Made by a program: the position numbers and the translations under genes. Below are positions 1 to 7,250 of a stretch of 15,157 nt of DNA, in pieces. Within the stretch, counting starts at the first letter, position 1. Every line of letters begins with the position of its first letter. Source of the DNA: an uncultured Sphingomonadales bacterium (GTDB lineage: Bacteria > Pseudomonadota > Alphaproteobacteria > Sphingomonadales > Sphingomonadaceae); contig CAJBSR010000249.1 of NCBI GenBank assembly GCA_903958285.1, positions 1-15,157 on the forward strand, given 5' to 3'. The notes below the pieces were generated by a model. The model was not told the origin of the DNA. It did no database searches and saw nothing but the letters and a program-made list of their open reading frames with translations.

Positions 1-221
1 AGTCCGCCTGCGACCAGTTGAGGCACGCGCAACGTCTCACCGACCCATTCGCTGACAATCAGGAAGGGACGGAAAATGGCATAGCCCATTAGCAAAGTGG
101 CAAGCCAGAATGCCATGCGCACGCCTGCGCTCATCTCAAAGGTGCCAAAGGGCCCGATCAGGCCAAGCAGGACCCCAAGGGTAAGCACAATGAAGATTTC
201 GATGCTCACCGCTTTGATCAT
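1..221 (-). CDS. Partial membrane protein, possibly N-terminus of a membrane-anchored LytTR-type regulator
   Basis: Reading the minus strand from an ATG at 221 gives about 73 residues with no stop, running off the window start, so only the N-terminus is present. It begins MIKAVSIEIF and has two hydrophobic stretches: about residues 8-24, and about 36-57 ending in the motif GYAIFRPF. The pattern of a short cytoplasmic start followed by GPFGTFE and a second helix resembles the N-terminal membrane part of LytTR-domain transcriptional regulators in Sphingomonadales. This comes from memory of the family, and the DNA-binding domain would lie outside the window. The gene is divergent from the DUF2306-like gene at 364 with 142 bp between starts, which fits a regulator beside a target membrane gene. 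The coding call is fairly sure; the LytTR identity is tentative. Confidence 0.6.
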   Translation of the reverse strand, partial: MIKAVSIEIFIVLTLGVLLGLIGPFGTFEMSAGVRMAFWLATLLMGYAIFRPFLIVSEWVGETLRVPQLVAGG

Positions 222-363
222 GGGGCGAACGTGCCTGCCATTTCACGAAGCGTCAATTGGCGGTGCGGCCCTTCCGACGAAGAATATTGCCGGGATCGCG
301 AAGGCGGCATTGCCCGCGAACGGCCAGCTTGCATGACGGGACCAGCCATTCAGGAGACCCGCC
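222..363. promoter_or_regulatory. Divergent intergenic region between two membrane-protein genes
   Basis: This 142-bp gap separates the starts of two divergent genes and should hold both promoters. A good Shine-Dalgarno sequence, AGGAGA at 352-357, precedes the ATG at 364. I see no convincing -35/-10 pair and no strong dyad or direct repeat. Short frames on both strands cross the region, but none has a recognisable product. Confidence 0.45.
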
Positions 364-867
364 ATGACGACCGTAACTGCACCAGCTTATTCCCCGCGCT
401 TCATCCTCGCATGCATTGCCTTTGCCGTGTTGGGGACATTGACCTTCATGGCCGCCGCAAGTGTGATCTCCGGCGGGGCGCGGATCACTTATGATGACAC
501 GCCATGGGCCTTGTTCATTCATGTCGGCACCGTCATTCCCGCGCTGCTGCTCGGCGGGCCGGTGTTGTTGATGAAAAAGGGGACCCGCCTTCATAAAATG
601 CTGGGGCGGATCTGGGCGACGTTGATGATGACAACGGCCATATCCAGCTTCTGGCTTCAGGGTCTGGTTGGCTCCATCGGGCCGATCCATATCTTCTCGG
701 TTGTCACCCTCATTTCCATCCCGCGGGCGATCTGGGCGGTCCGCAAGGGCGATATGCGGACGCATCAGCAGGCGATGACCGGGCCCTATATCGGGTTGAT
801 CATTGCGGGCCTCTTTTCCTTCATGCCGGGCCGGATGATGGGGCAGCTTGTCGCCGGACTGTTCTGA
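364..867 (+). CDS. DUF2306-like integral membrane protein
   Basis: The protein has 167 residues and is almost entirely hydrophobic, with four to five predicted membrane segments at about residues 13-35, 48-68, 80-104, 106-124 and 143-165. A cytoplasmic His/Arg-rich turn (KGTRLHKMLGRIW, about 73-85) and the late segment RTHQQAMTGPY (about 138-148) match the layout of the DUF2306 family of predicted membrane proteins, in which conserved histidines lie close to the membrane. No enzymatic function is established for that family. The start is fixed by AGGAGA seven bases upstream of the ATG. It is divergent from the putative LytTR-type gene and 51 bp before nadE on the same strand. Its function is unknown; a heme- or quinone-related role would be speculation. 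Confidence 0.75.
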   Translation: MTTVTAPAYSPRFILACIAFAVLGTLTFMAAASVISGGARITYDDTPWALFIHVGTVIPALLLGGPVLLMKKGTRLHKMLGRIWATLMMTTAISSFWLQGLVGSIGPIHIFSVVTLISIPRAIWAVRKGDMRTHQQAMTGPYIGLIIAGLFSFMPGRMMGQLVAGLF

Positions 868-918
868 GATTGAGGGTCTGGTCTTGCCGTGATCGCAGGG
901 CCCTCATACACAGCGGGC

Positions 919-2583
919 ATGACTGACACCCTCACCATCGCCGTTGCCCAATTGTCCCAGCGTGTGGGCGATCTTGTCGGCAATGCCGATGCGATGCTCG
1001 CCTGGCGCGCCAAGGCGATGGAGGCGGGTGCTGTGGATCTGGTGCTGTTCCCCGAACAGCAACTCATTGGATATCCAGCGGAAGATCTTGTTCTGAAGCC
1101 CGCCTTTCAACAGGCGGCGGCTCAGGAGCTTGAGCGGCTTGCCGCTGCAACAGCCGATGGCGGCCCGGCGATGCTGGTTGGGTCTATCCTGATGGAAGCG
1201 GACCGGCTCTACAATATTGTGGCGCTACTCGATGGTGGCAGGATCACAGCGATCCGCAAAAAGCATGAGTTGCCCAATTACGGCACATTCGATGAGAAGC
1301 GCATCTTCGCACAAGGGCCCCTGCCCGAGCCTGTTGAATTTCGGGGCGTCAAATTGGGGTTGCCCATCTGTGAAGATGGCTGGCTGCCCACGGTCTGCAC
1401 CCATTTGAAGCAATGCGGCGCTGAATTGCTGATTTCGGTCAATGGCAGTCCTTATGAAATCGACAAGGATGACCGGCGGCTTGAGCAGGTTTTCGCCGCG
1501 CGCGTCAAAGAAACCGGGCTTCCAATCATCTTCCTCAACCGCATCGGCGGGCAGGATGAACTGGTGTTCGACGGCAGCTCCTTCGTGCTCAATGCCGATG
1601 GTGTCGCGGCGCATCGTCTTCCGGATTGGGAGGAGCATCTTCGCCTGACCGAGTGGACGCGCGAGGGCGATAACTGGACGTGCGCACCCGGCGATCTTGC
1701 TCAGTGGGAGGATCATCCCGCCGACATTTATTCGGCCATGGTGCTTTCGCTGCGCGACTATGTTGATCGCAACCGTTTTCCCGGTGTTGTGCTAGGACTT
1801 TCCGGCGGCATCGACAGCGCGATCTGTGCGGCGATTGCCGCCGATGCGCTCGGTCCGGACCGCGTCTGGTGCGTGATGATGCCCAGCCGTTTCACATCAC
1901 AGGAAAGCCTTGATCTTGCCAGTGACTGCGCGCGGATGATCGGGTGCAAGCTCGATACGATCGCCATCAACCCCGCCGTCATGGCCTTTGACGAGATGCT
2001 GAGCGACAGCTTTGCTGACCGCAGCGTCGATATAACCGAGGAGAATATCCAATCGCGCATCCGCGGTGTCACCTTGATGGCGCTCTCCAACAAATTCGGT
2101 CACATGCTGCTGACCACCGGCAATAAGAGCGAGATGAGCGTTGGCTATGCGACCATCTATGGCGATATGGCAGGCGGCTATAACCCGCTGAAAGACGCCT
2201 ATAAGATGACGGTGTTCGCAATCTCGCGTTGGCGTAATGCCCATCGTTGCCGCATCGGCCTTGGCCCAGACGGTCCGGTCATGCCCGACGCGATCATCAC
2301 CCGCCCGCCCAGTGCCGAACTGCGCCCTGACCAGAAAGATAGCGACAGCCTGCCAGAATATCCGGTGCTCGATGATATCTTGCTGGGGCTGGTCGAACAG
2401 GAATTGTCGGTCGATGAGGTCGCCGCACGCGGCCATCCGCGCGACGTGGTGCAGCGGATTGAGCGGTTGCTGTACATCGCCGAATATAAACGGCGTCAGG
2501 CCCCTCCGGGCGTCAAGCTCGGCACGCGCAATTTCGGACGCGATCGGCGCTATCCAATCACCAACGCCTTCCGTACAGCCTAA
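919..2583 (+). CDS. nadE: Glutamine-dependent NAD+ synthetase
   Basis: This enzyme (554 aa) makes NAD+ from deamido-NAD+, ATP and glutamine in the cytoplasm, the last step of NAD synthesis. The N-terminal nitrilase-type glutaminase domain (about 4-260) shows the expected Glu-Lys-Cys triad: E46 in LFPEQQL, K115 in RKKHELPNYG, and C151 in LPICEDGW. The C-terminal ammonia-dependent synthetase domain (about 270-554) has the ATP-pyrophosphatase P-loop SGGIDS at 295-300, then TTGNKSEMSVGY and PSAELRPDQ. The length fits the two-domain bacterial form. A GTG at 889 would add ten residues, but family members begin close to MTDTLTIAVAQ, so the ATG at 919 is preferred. The start lies 51 bp after the DUF2306 gene, and the stop is 3 bp before gltX, suggesting co-transcription with gltX. 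Confidence 0.96.
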   Translation: MTDTLTIAVAQLSQRVGDLVGNADAMLAWRAKAMEAGAVDLVLFPEQQLIGYPAEDLVLKPAFQQAAAQELERLAAATADGGPAMLVGSILMEADRLYNIVALLDGGRITAIRKKHELPNYGTFDEKRIFAQGPLPEPVEFRGVKLGLPICEDGWLPTVCTHLKQCGAELLISVNGSPYEIDKDDRRLEQVFAARVKETGLPIIFLNRIGGQDELVFDGSSFVLNADGVAAHRLPDWEEHLRLTEWTREGDNWTCAPGDLAQWEDHPADIYSAMVLSLRDYVDRNRFPGVVLGLSGGIDSAICAAIAADALGPDRVWCVMMPSRFTSQESLDLASDCARMIGCKLDTIAINPAVMAFDEMLSDSFADRSVDITEENIQSRIRGVTLMALSNKFGHMLLTTGNKSEMSVGYATIYGDMAGGYNPLKDAYKMTVFAISRWRNAHRCRIGLGPDGPVMPDAIITRPPSAELRPDQKDSDSLPEYPVLDDILLGLVEQELSVDEVAARGHPRDVVQRIERLLYIAEYKRRQAPPGVKLGTRNFGRDRRYPITNAFRTA

Positions 2584-2586
2584 ACC

Positions 2587-3900
2587 ATGACTGTGATCAC
2601 CCGTTTCGCGCCGTCGCCCACCGGCAATCTGCACGTCGGCAATGTCCGCACCGCGCTCCACAACTGGATGTGGGCGAAAAAGCACGGCGGCAAGTTTCTG
2701 CTGCGCATCGATGACACCGATCATGAGCGGTCGAAGGAAGACTATGTCGACGGCATTCGTGCCGACCTGCGCTGGCTCGGTCTCGACTGGGACGGCGAGG
2801 AACGCCAGTCGGCGCGCTTTGATCTTTATGAGCGGCGCTTTGAAGAGCTGAAGGCCGCAGGCCGCGTCTATGCCTGCTATGAAACGCCCGAGGAGCTTGA
2901 TCTGCGCCGCAAGGTGCTGCTCGGGCGCGGGCTTCCGCCCGTCTATGAGCGCAAGGATGCCGATGCGCCCGTGCCGGACGGTCGCGCGCCGCATTGGCGC
3001 TTCAAGCTTGATCATGACGCGATGATTGAGTGGACCGATCTTGTCCGCGGGCCGCAGCATTTTGATGCCAAGCTGATGTCAGATCCCGTCATCCGCCGCG
3101 CGGACGGATCGTGGCTCTACATGCTGCCCTCGGCCATTGATGATATCGATATGGGCATCACGCACGTCGTACGTGGCGAAGATCACGTGACGAACACCGC
3201 AACCCAGCTTCAGATGTTTGCCGCTCTTGGGGCGACCCCGCCAGAGTTCGCACATGAGGCGCTGTTGACCGGGACCGAAGGCAAGCTGTCCAAGCGGCTC
3301 GGCTCGCTCGGCATGGATGCCTTCAAGGAACGCGGCATTGAGCCGATGGCCCTTATCGCTTTGCTCGCTCGCCTTGGTACAAGTGAACCGGTTGAGCCCG
3401 TCACCAGTGCCGCGCCTCTCGCCGCGACCATCGACTTTGCTCATTTCGGCCGGGCGCCTGCCCGCTTTGACGAGGAGGAGCTGGCGCAATTGAACGCCAA
3501 GATCCTTCATCACACAGATTTTGCGGCAGTGGCGGACCGGTTGCCGGACGGCATGGACGCGATCGCTTGGGATGCCATTCGTCCCAATATTTCCACGCTC
3601 GCTGATGTGGTGGATTGGTGGTCGGTTGTCTCCGGTGAGGTGAGCGCAGAGATTGCCGCCGAAGACCGCGACTATCTGGCCGAAGCCGCCCGAGTTGCCG
3701 CTGCAATGGCGTGGGATGCGGACCCCTGGCACGCGCTTACCGATGCGCTCAAAGCGTCGAGCGGCCGCAAGGGCAAGGCGCTGTTCCTCCCGCTCCGGCA
3801 GGCGCTGACCGGACATGATCATGGCCCTGACATGAAGGCGCTGCTTCCGCTCATTGGCCAAGCGCGGGCCATTGCGCGGCTGGAAAAAGCAGCCGCTTAG
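2587..3900 (+). CDS. gltX: Glutamyl-tRNA synthetase (class I)
   Basis: This enzyme (437 aa) charges tRNA-Glu with glutamate. It opens with the class I Rossmann fold: FAPSPTGNLHVGN carries the HIGH-type signature as HVGN at 16-19, followed by RIDDTDHERS. The KMSKS-type loop is KLSKR at 233-237 in GTEGKLSKRLGSLG. The C-terminal anticodon-binding part (about 300-437) is short, and the protein is somewhat smaller than the roughly 470-residue GltX common in other bacteria. Many alphaproteobacteria carry two GltX paralogues, one of which can mischarge tRNA-Gln for the GatCAB route. This sequence alone does not say which one this is. No Shine-Dalgarno sequence is visible, and the ATG follows the nadE stop by 3 bp, which fits translational coupling. 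Confidence 0.95.
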   Translation: MTVITRFAPSPTGNLHVGNVRTALHNWMWAKKHGGKFLLRIDDTDHERSKEDYVDGIRADLRWLGLDWDGEERQSARFDLYERRFEELKAAGRVYACYETPEELDLRRKVLLGRGLPPVYERKDADAPVPDGRAPHWRFKLDHDAMIEWTDLVRGPQHFDAKLMSDPVIRRADGSWLYMLPSAIDDIDMGITHVVRGEDHVTNTATQLQMFAALGATPPEFAHEALLTGTEGKLSKRLGSLGMDAFKERGIEPMALIALLARLGTSEPVEPVTSAAPLAATIDFAHFGRAPARFDEEELAQLNAKILHHTDFAAVADRLPDGMDAIAWDAIRPNISTLADVVDWWSVVSGEVSAEIAAEDRDYLAEAARVAAAMAWDADPWHALTDALKASSGRKGKALFLPLRQALTGHDHGPDMKALLPLIGQARAIARLEKAAA

Positions 3901-3966
3901 ACCTTCCGAGATTGTCGTTAATCAGACGGGGTAGCATCGCGCCGTGACTAGCCCTATTTAAGCACG

Positions 3967-4317
3967 ATGCGTGTGTTCCCCCGTCCCGTTAATCCTCTTG
4001 CGGCCTTTCGCGATCTGCGCGCCTTTTTGGCTGCGCGCACCCGGCACCAATTGGGGTTTGCGGTTCTCTCGATTGCGATCCCTTTGTTCTGGCTGGGTCT
4101 TTTCTATCTGGATCAGGTGCCGATGGAGTATCGTCCGCCCGAGATTGTCTATGTCGAGAAGTTCGACCCCAACCGGACAGATGCGGACATCAAGGCGCAG
4201 CAGAAGATCGATACGGCCGCCAGAAAGAAGCACGAAGCCGAAGTGAAGCGCATCCTAGAGGAGCGCCGTGCGCCGTTTAAGGCCATCGACAAAAAGATGG
4301 ACGAACTGGGGCTGTGA
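3967..4317 (+). CDS. Small single-pass membrane protein with C-terminal charged helix
   Basis: I do not recognise a named family. The 116-residue protein has a basic N-terminus (about 1-27), one clear membrane helix at about 30-48 (LGFAVLSIAIPLFWLGLFYL), a Pro-rich linker (VPMEYRPPEIVYVEKFDPN), and a strongly charged, probably coiled-coil C-terminus from about residue 73 rich in Lys, Arg, Glu and Ala. The topology looks like N-in with the charged helix outside, in outline like small division or scaffold proteins, but that is only a shape comparison. The stop overlaps the ribD GTG start as GTGA (4314-4317), so the two are probably translationally coupled. No Shine-Dalgarno sequence is obvious at the ATG. 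A +1-frame ORF over the same bases is a shadow. Confidence 0.75.
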   Translation: MRVFPRPVNPLAAFRDLRAFLAARTRHQLGFAVLSIAIPLFWLGLFYLDQVPMEYRPPEIVYVEKFDPNRTDADIKAQQKIDTAARKKHEAEVKRILEERRAPFKAIDKKMDELGL

Positions 4318-5285
4318 CGACCGCACAGGACCGGCGTTTTATGGGTGTCGCGATGGCCCTGTCGGAACGCGGGCGCGCACGGACGGTTCCCAATCCCAAT
4401 GTCGGCTGCGTCATCGTCGCAAGTGGCACGGTCGTGGGCCGGGGGTGGACGCAAGCCGGTGGTCGCCCGCATGCCGAAGCGATGGCATTGGCGCAGGCAG
4501 GGGATCTGGCGCGCGGTGCGACAGCCTATGTCACGCTGGAACCTTGTGCGCATGAAAGTCCGCGTGGGCCCAATTGCACCGACGCTCTGATTGCGGCGGG
4601 TATTGCGCGGGTCGTCGTCGCGCTGACCGATCCTGATCCCCGCACCAACGGCCAGGGCATTGCGCGCCTGAGAGCTGCTGGCATTGCGGTGGAGGCCGGG
4701 CTGATGGCCGCAGAAGCCACAAGGGCCATGGTGGGCTGGCTGATGCAGCTGCAACAGGGGCGGCCCTTTGTTACCCTAAAGCTTGCCACCTCGCTCGACG
4801 GATGTGTCGCGCGGGCCGATGGGGAGAGCAAGTGGATCACCGGCGATACGGCGCGGAGCCATGGCCATTTGGAGCGGGCCCGCAGCAATATGATCCTTGT
4901 CGGGCGCGGCACGTTTGAAGCCGACTTGCCCCGCCTCGATGTCCGGCTGCCCGGATTGGAGAGCCGTTCACCTGCGCGCGCGCTTCTTTCAAAGGGCGCG
5001 GCACCAGAAGGTTGGCTTGGCCTTACATCGCCCGAGCAGATTTCCGATCTGGCGCATGTCCATTATCTGATGGTGGAAGGCGGCGCACAGACGGCGGGGG
5101 CATTTTTGAAGGCGGGTCTGGTGGACCGGCTGATGCTCTACCGTGCGCCGATCGTTATTGGCGCGGGCAAAGCTTGTCTTGCCGATATCGGGCTGGGGGC
5201 ATTGGCTGAGGCGCACGGCCAATGGCGGCGCGTTGATGCGCGCCCGCTTGGCAAGGACAGTCTCGAAGTCTACGAGCGGGCCTGA
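4314..5285 (+). CDS. ribD: Bifunctional riboflavin deaminase/reductase RibD
   Basis: RibD (323 aa) performs two cytoplasmic steps of riboflavin synthesis: zinc-dependent deamination of the pyrimidine from GTP cyclohydrolase II, then NADPH-dependent reduction of its ribosyl side chain. The deaminase domain (about 1-145) has PNPNVGCVIV, the zinc His and catalytic Glu in HAE at 53-55, and zinc Cys78 and Cys88 in EPCAHESPRGPNC. The spacing between these cysteines is one residue longer than in the E. coli enzyme. The reductase domain (about 150-323) shows TLKLATSLDG, ILVGRGTFEAD and LMVEGGAQTAGAF. The protein is shorter than E. coli RibD (367 aa), mainly in the second domain. The GTG start leaves the usual short leader before the deaminase fold and overlaps the upstream stop. 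It is the first gene of the ribD-ribE-ribBX-ribH cluster. Confidence 0.95.
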   Translation: MTTAQDRRFMGVAMALSERGRARTVPNPNVGCVIVASGTVVGRGWTQAGGRPHAEAMALAQAGDLARGATAYVTLEPCAHESPRGPNCTDALIAAGIARVVVALTDPDPRTNGQGIARLRAAGIAVEAGLMAAEATRAMVGWLMQLQQGRPFVTLKLATSLDGCVARADGESKWITGDTARSHGHLERARSNMILVGRGTFEADLPRLDVRLPGLESRSPARALLSKGAAPEGWLGLTSPEQISDLAHVHYLMVEGGAQTAGAFLKAGLVDRLMLYRAPIVIGAGKACLADIGLGALAEAHGQWRRVDARPLGKDSLEVYERA

Positions 5286-5298
5286 AAAGGGGCGGACT

Positions 5299-5913
5299 AT
5301 GTTCACAGGCATCATCACCGACGTTGGCACAATCACCAAGGCGGAGCAGCGCGGCGACCTGCGTCTGATCATTCAGTGCGGCTATGACATGTCGGGCGTG
5401 GATCTTGGTGCCTCTATCGCCTGCTCGGGCGTGTGCCTGACTGTCGTGGACAAGGGTGCAGACTGGTTCGCCATCGACGCCTCGGCGGAAACAGCGTCCA
5501 AAACGTCGAATGCGATGTGGGCGCAGGGACGCCGCCTCAATCTGGAACGTGCGCTCAAGATCGGCGATGAACTGGGCGGCCATATCGTGACCGGCCATGT
5601 TGATGGCGTTGGCACCATTGCTGCCATCGCGCCCGAAGGCGACTCGCACCGTGTCTCCGTGACGGTGAGCGCGGAGATTGCGCCTTATATCGCGACGAAG
5701 GGCTCCGTAACCGTCGACGGCGTCTCGCTGACGGTCAACAGCGTCGCCGACAATGCGGACGGCACCGCAACTTTTGGCCTCAACATCATTCCGCACACTT
5801 GGGATGTTACAGCGCTGGGCGATCTGGCGGAGGGCCAGCAGGTCAATGTCGAGATTGATGTCCTCGCCCGCTATCTAGCGCGGATGCAGGAACGCTTGAG
5901 CGCAGCGCGATAA
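5299..5913 (+). CDS. ribE: Riboflavin synthase alpha chain
   Basis: The enzyme (204 aa) catalyses the final step, dismutation of two 6,7-dimethyl-8-ribityllumazine molecules into riboflavin and the RibD product. It has the diagnostic N-terminus MFTGIITDVG and two homologous lumazine-binding repeats, about residues 1-90 and 97-190. The first contains SGVCLTVV, the second SVTVDGVSLTVN, joined by GGHIVTGHVDG at 93-103. The upstream-extended frame from 5143 is rejected because the family starts at MFTG and AAAAGGGGCGG before the ATG at 5299 serves as the ribosome site. Thirteen bases separate it from the ribD stop. A 55-bp gap follows before the next gene, the largest inside the cluster. Confidence 0.96.
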   Translation: MFTGIITDVGTITKAEQRGDLRLIIQCGYDMSGVDLGASIACSGVCLTVVDKGADWFAIDASAETASKTSNAMWAQGRRLNLERALKIGDELGGHIVTGHVDGVGTIAAIAPEGDSHRVSVTVSAEIAPYIATKGSVTVDGVSLTVNSVADNADGTATFGLNIIPHTWDVTALGDLAEGQQVNVEIDVLARYLARMQERLSAAR

Positions 5914-5939
5914 TCTCAATGTGAAATGAATCATTGACG

Positions 5940-5957
5940 ATCACACTATGATGTGAT
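5940..5957 (+). promoter_or_regulatory. Candidate operator: inverted repeat ATCACA-N6-TGTGAT upstream of ribB fusion
   Basis: The bases read ATCACA-CTATGA-TGTGAT, a perfect 6-bp dyad with a 6-base spacer, 11 bp before the ATG at 5969. A third half-site, TGTGA, lies at 5920-5924, and a shorter imperfect dyad AATGA-A-TCATT lies at 5925-5935. TTGACG at 5934-5939 is a good -35 match. Seventeen bases further on is T-rich TTTTTA (5957-5962), a weak -10, so the dyad would fill the spacer of a possible promoter. An alternative -10, TATGAT, lies at 5947-5952. The dyad is seen directly; the operator and promoter roles are inferred. Confidence 0.45.
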
Positions 5958-5968
5958 TTTTAGGGTTT

Positions 5969-7246
5969 ATGTCTACGCAACTCATCGAAAAACTCCGCAG
6001 CCTCGTCACCGACGGTGGCTTGTCCCGTTCCGGCCTTGCCCGTGCAGCCGGTCTCCATGCCAACACGCTGCGTGATCTGGACCAGCCCGACTGGAACCCG
6101 ACGGCAGAGACGCTGCGCAAGCTGGAAGCTTATCTCTTCGCCAGCGACGATAGCCCCGCCCTCGTCCCGATTGAGGAAATCATTGAGGAAGCGCGCAACG
6201 GCCGCATGTTCATCCTCGTCGATGATGAAGACCGTGAGAATGAAGGCGATCTCGTTATCCCCGCGCAGATGGCGACGCCCGATGCCATCAACTTCATGGC
6301 AACGCATGGCCGCGGGCTTGTTTGCCTGACGCTCACCAAAAAGCGTGTTGAGGAGCTGGGTCTGGAACTGATGAGCCGCGCCAATGGCACGCGCCACGAA
6401 ACAGCGTTCACCACCTCAATTGAAGCACGCGAAGGCGTGACGACCGGCATTTCAGCAGGCGATCGTGCGCGCACCGTGTCTGTCGCCATCGATTCGTCCA
6501 AGGGCCGCGATGATATTGTCACGCCGGGCCATGTCTTCCCGCTGATCGCCCGTGATGGCGGCGTGCTGGTGCGCGCCGGCCACACCGAAGCGGCGGTCGA
6601 TATTTCGCGCCTCGCCGGGCTCAACCCATCCGGCGTGATTTGTGAGATCATGAAGGATGACGGCACCATGGCGCGCATGGATGACCTCGTCTCCTTCGCG
6701 CGGATGCACAATTTGAAGATGGGCACGATCCGTGACCTTATCGAATATCGCCGCAAACATGACCATCTGGTCGAGTGCGTGTCTGAAGCGCCTTTCGTCT
6801 CGGATTACGGCGGGGAATGGACGGCCAAGACCTATCGCAACAAGGTCGATGGATCGGTCAACATTGTCCTGCAAAAGGGCCGCGTGGTCGATGGGGAGCC
6901 GACGCTGGTGCGCATGCACGGTATCTCAATCTTCTCCGATGTGTTGGGTGCCCCCGGGCCGCGTAAGCGGACCCTGCAGCGGGCCATGGCGGAAATCGGC
7001 GCGGCTGGCGCAGGTGTGATCGTGCTGTTGATGCCTGGTGACGCGGACTCGCTGACGCGTGAAATCAGCGCGGCCTCTGGTAAGCCGCCCGAAATGGATT
7101 TGCGCAGCTATGGCATTGGCGCGCAGATCCTTGCCGATCTTGGCATTCACGACATGATTCTTCTCACCAACGCCCACCGCAATGTCGTTGGCATTGAAGG
7201 CTATGGCATCAACATCGTGGGCGAGCGCCCCATTCCGGAGGCATAA
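5969..7246 (+). CDS. ribB: HTH-fused 3,4-dihydroxy-2-butanone-4-phosphate synthase with degenerate RibA-like domain (RibBX type)
   Basis: This 425-residue protein has three parts. Residues 1-56 form a Cro/CI-type helix-turn-helix ([19 protein letters not shown], then [15 protein letters not shown]). Residues about 68-270 are a full DHBP synthase, which converts ribulose 5-phosphate to the four-carbon precursor of lumazine: [11 protein letters not shown] at 84-94, [19 protein letters not shown], and [21 protein letters not shown]. Residues about 290-425 align with GTP cyclohydrolase II but lack its essentials. The zinc region HSECLTGD...RCDCG is replaced by [18 protein letters not shown] (316-333) with no cysteine, and the RGIGL motif is absent. 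This matches the RibBX variant known in proteobacteria, in which the C-terminal domain has no cyclohydrolase activity. The start is set by the intact HTH reading frame. AGGG at 5962-5965 is only 3 bases from the ATG, so initiation is weak or leaderless. Confidence 0.93.
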   Translation: MSTQLIEKLRSLVTDGGLSRSGLARAAGLHANTLRDLDQPDWNPTAETLRKLEAYLFASDDSPALVPIEEIIEEARNGRMFILVDDEDRENEGDLVIPAQMATPDAINFMATHGRGLVCLTLTKKRVEELGLELMSRANGTRHETAFTTSIEAREGVTTGISAGDRARTVSVAIDSSKGRDDIVTPGHVFPLIARDGGVLVRAGHTEAAVDISRLAGLNPSGVICEIMKDDGTMARMDDLVSFARMHNLKMGTIRDLIEYRRKHDHLVECVSEAPFVSDYGGEWTAKTYRNKVDGSVNIVLQKGRVVDGEPTLVRMHGISIFSDVLGAPGPRKRTLQRAMAEIGAAGAGVIVLLMPGDADSLTREISAASGKPPEMDLRSYGIGAQILADLGIHDMILLTNAHRNVVGIEGYGINIVGERPIPEA

Positions 7247-7250
7247 GTCC

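Noticed and set aside
253..765. 170-aa minus-strand frame overlapping the DUF2306-like gene
   Set aside because: It is highly charged, His/Arg/Asp-rich, and opposite a membrane protein with a good ribosome site; a typical shadow.
871..906. Possible terminator hairpin between the DUF2306 gene and nadE (TGAGGG/CCCTCA)
   Set aside because: The 6-bp stem has a 24-base loop and no U-tract, too weak to call.
889..918. GTG start extending NadE by ten residues
   Set aside because: The extension has no family support, and relatives begin near MTDTLTIAVAQ. It cannot be excluded by sequence alone because the ribosome site at the ATG is weak.
1897..3060. 387-aa minus-strand open frame across nadE and gltX
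   Set aside because: It lies opposite two well-supported enzymes, its translation shows no family motif, and long antisense frames are expected in GC-rich coding DNA.
5143..5298. N-terminal extension of riboflavin synthase from an earlier ATG
   Set aside because: It overlaps the coding 3' end of ribD in another frame, and the family begins at MFTGII, encoded from 5299.
5940..5957. Canonical CRP/FNR site upstream of ribB
   Set aside because: The half-sites are in the opposite order (TCACA-N6-TGTGA) from the CRP consensus TGTGA-N6-TCACA, so a CRP site is not supported although the dyad is real.
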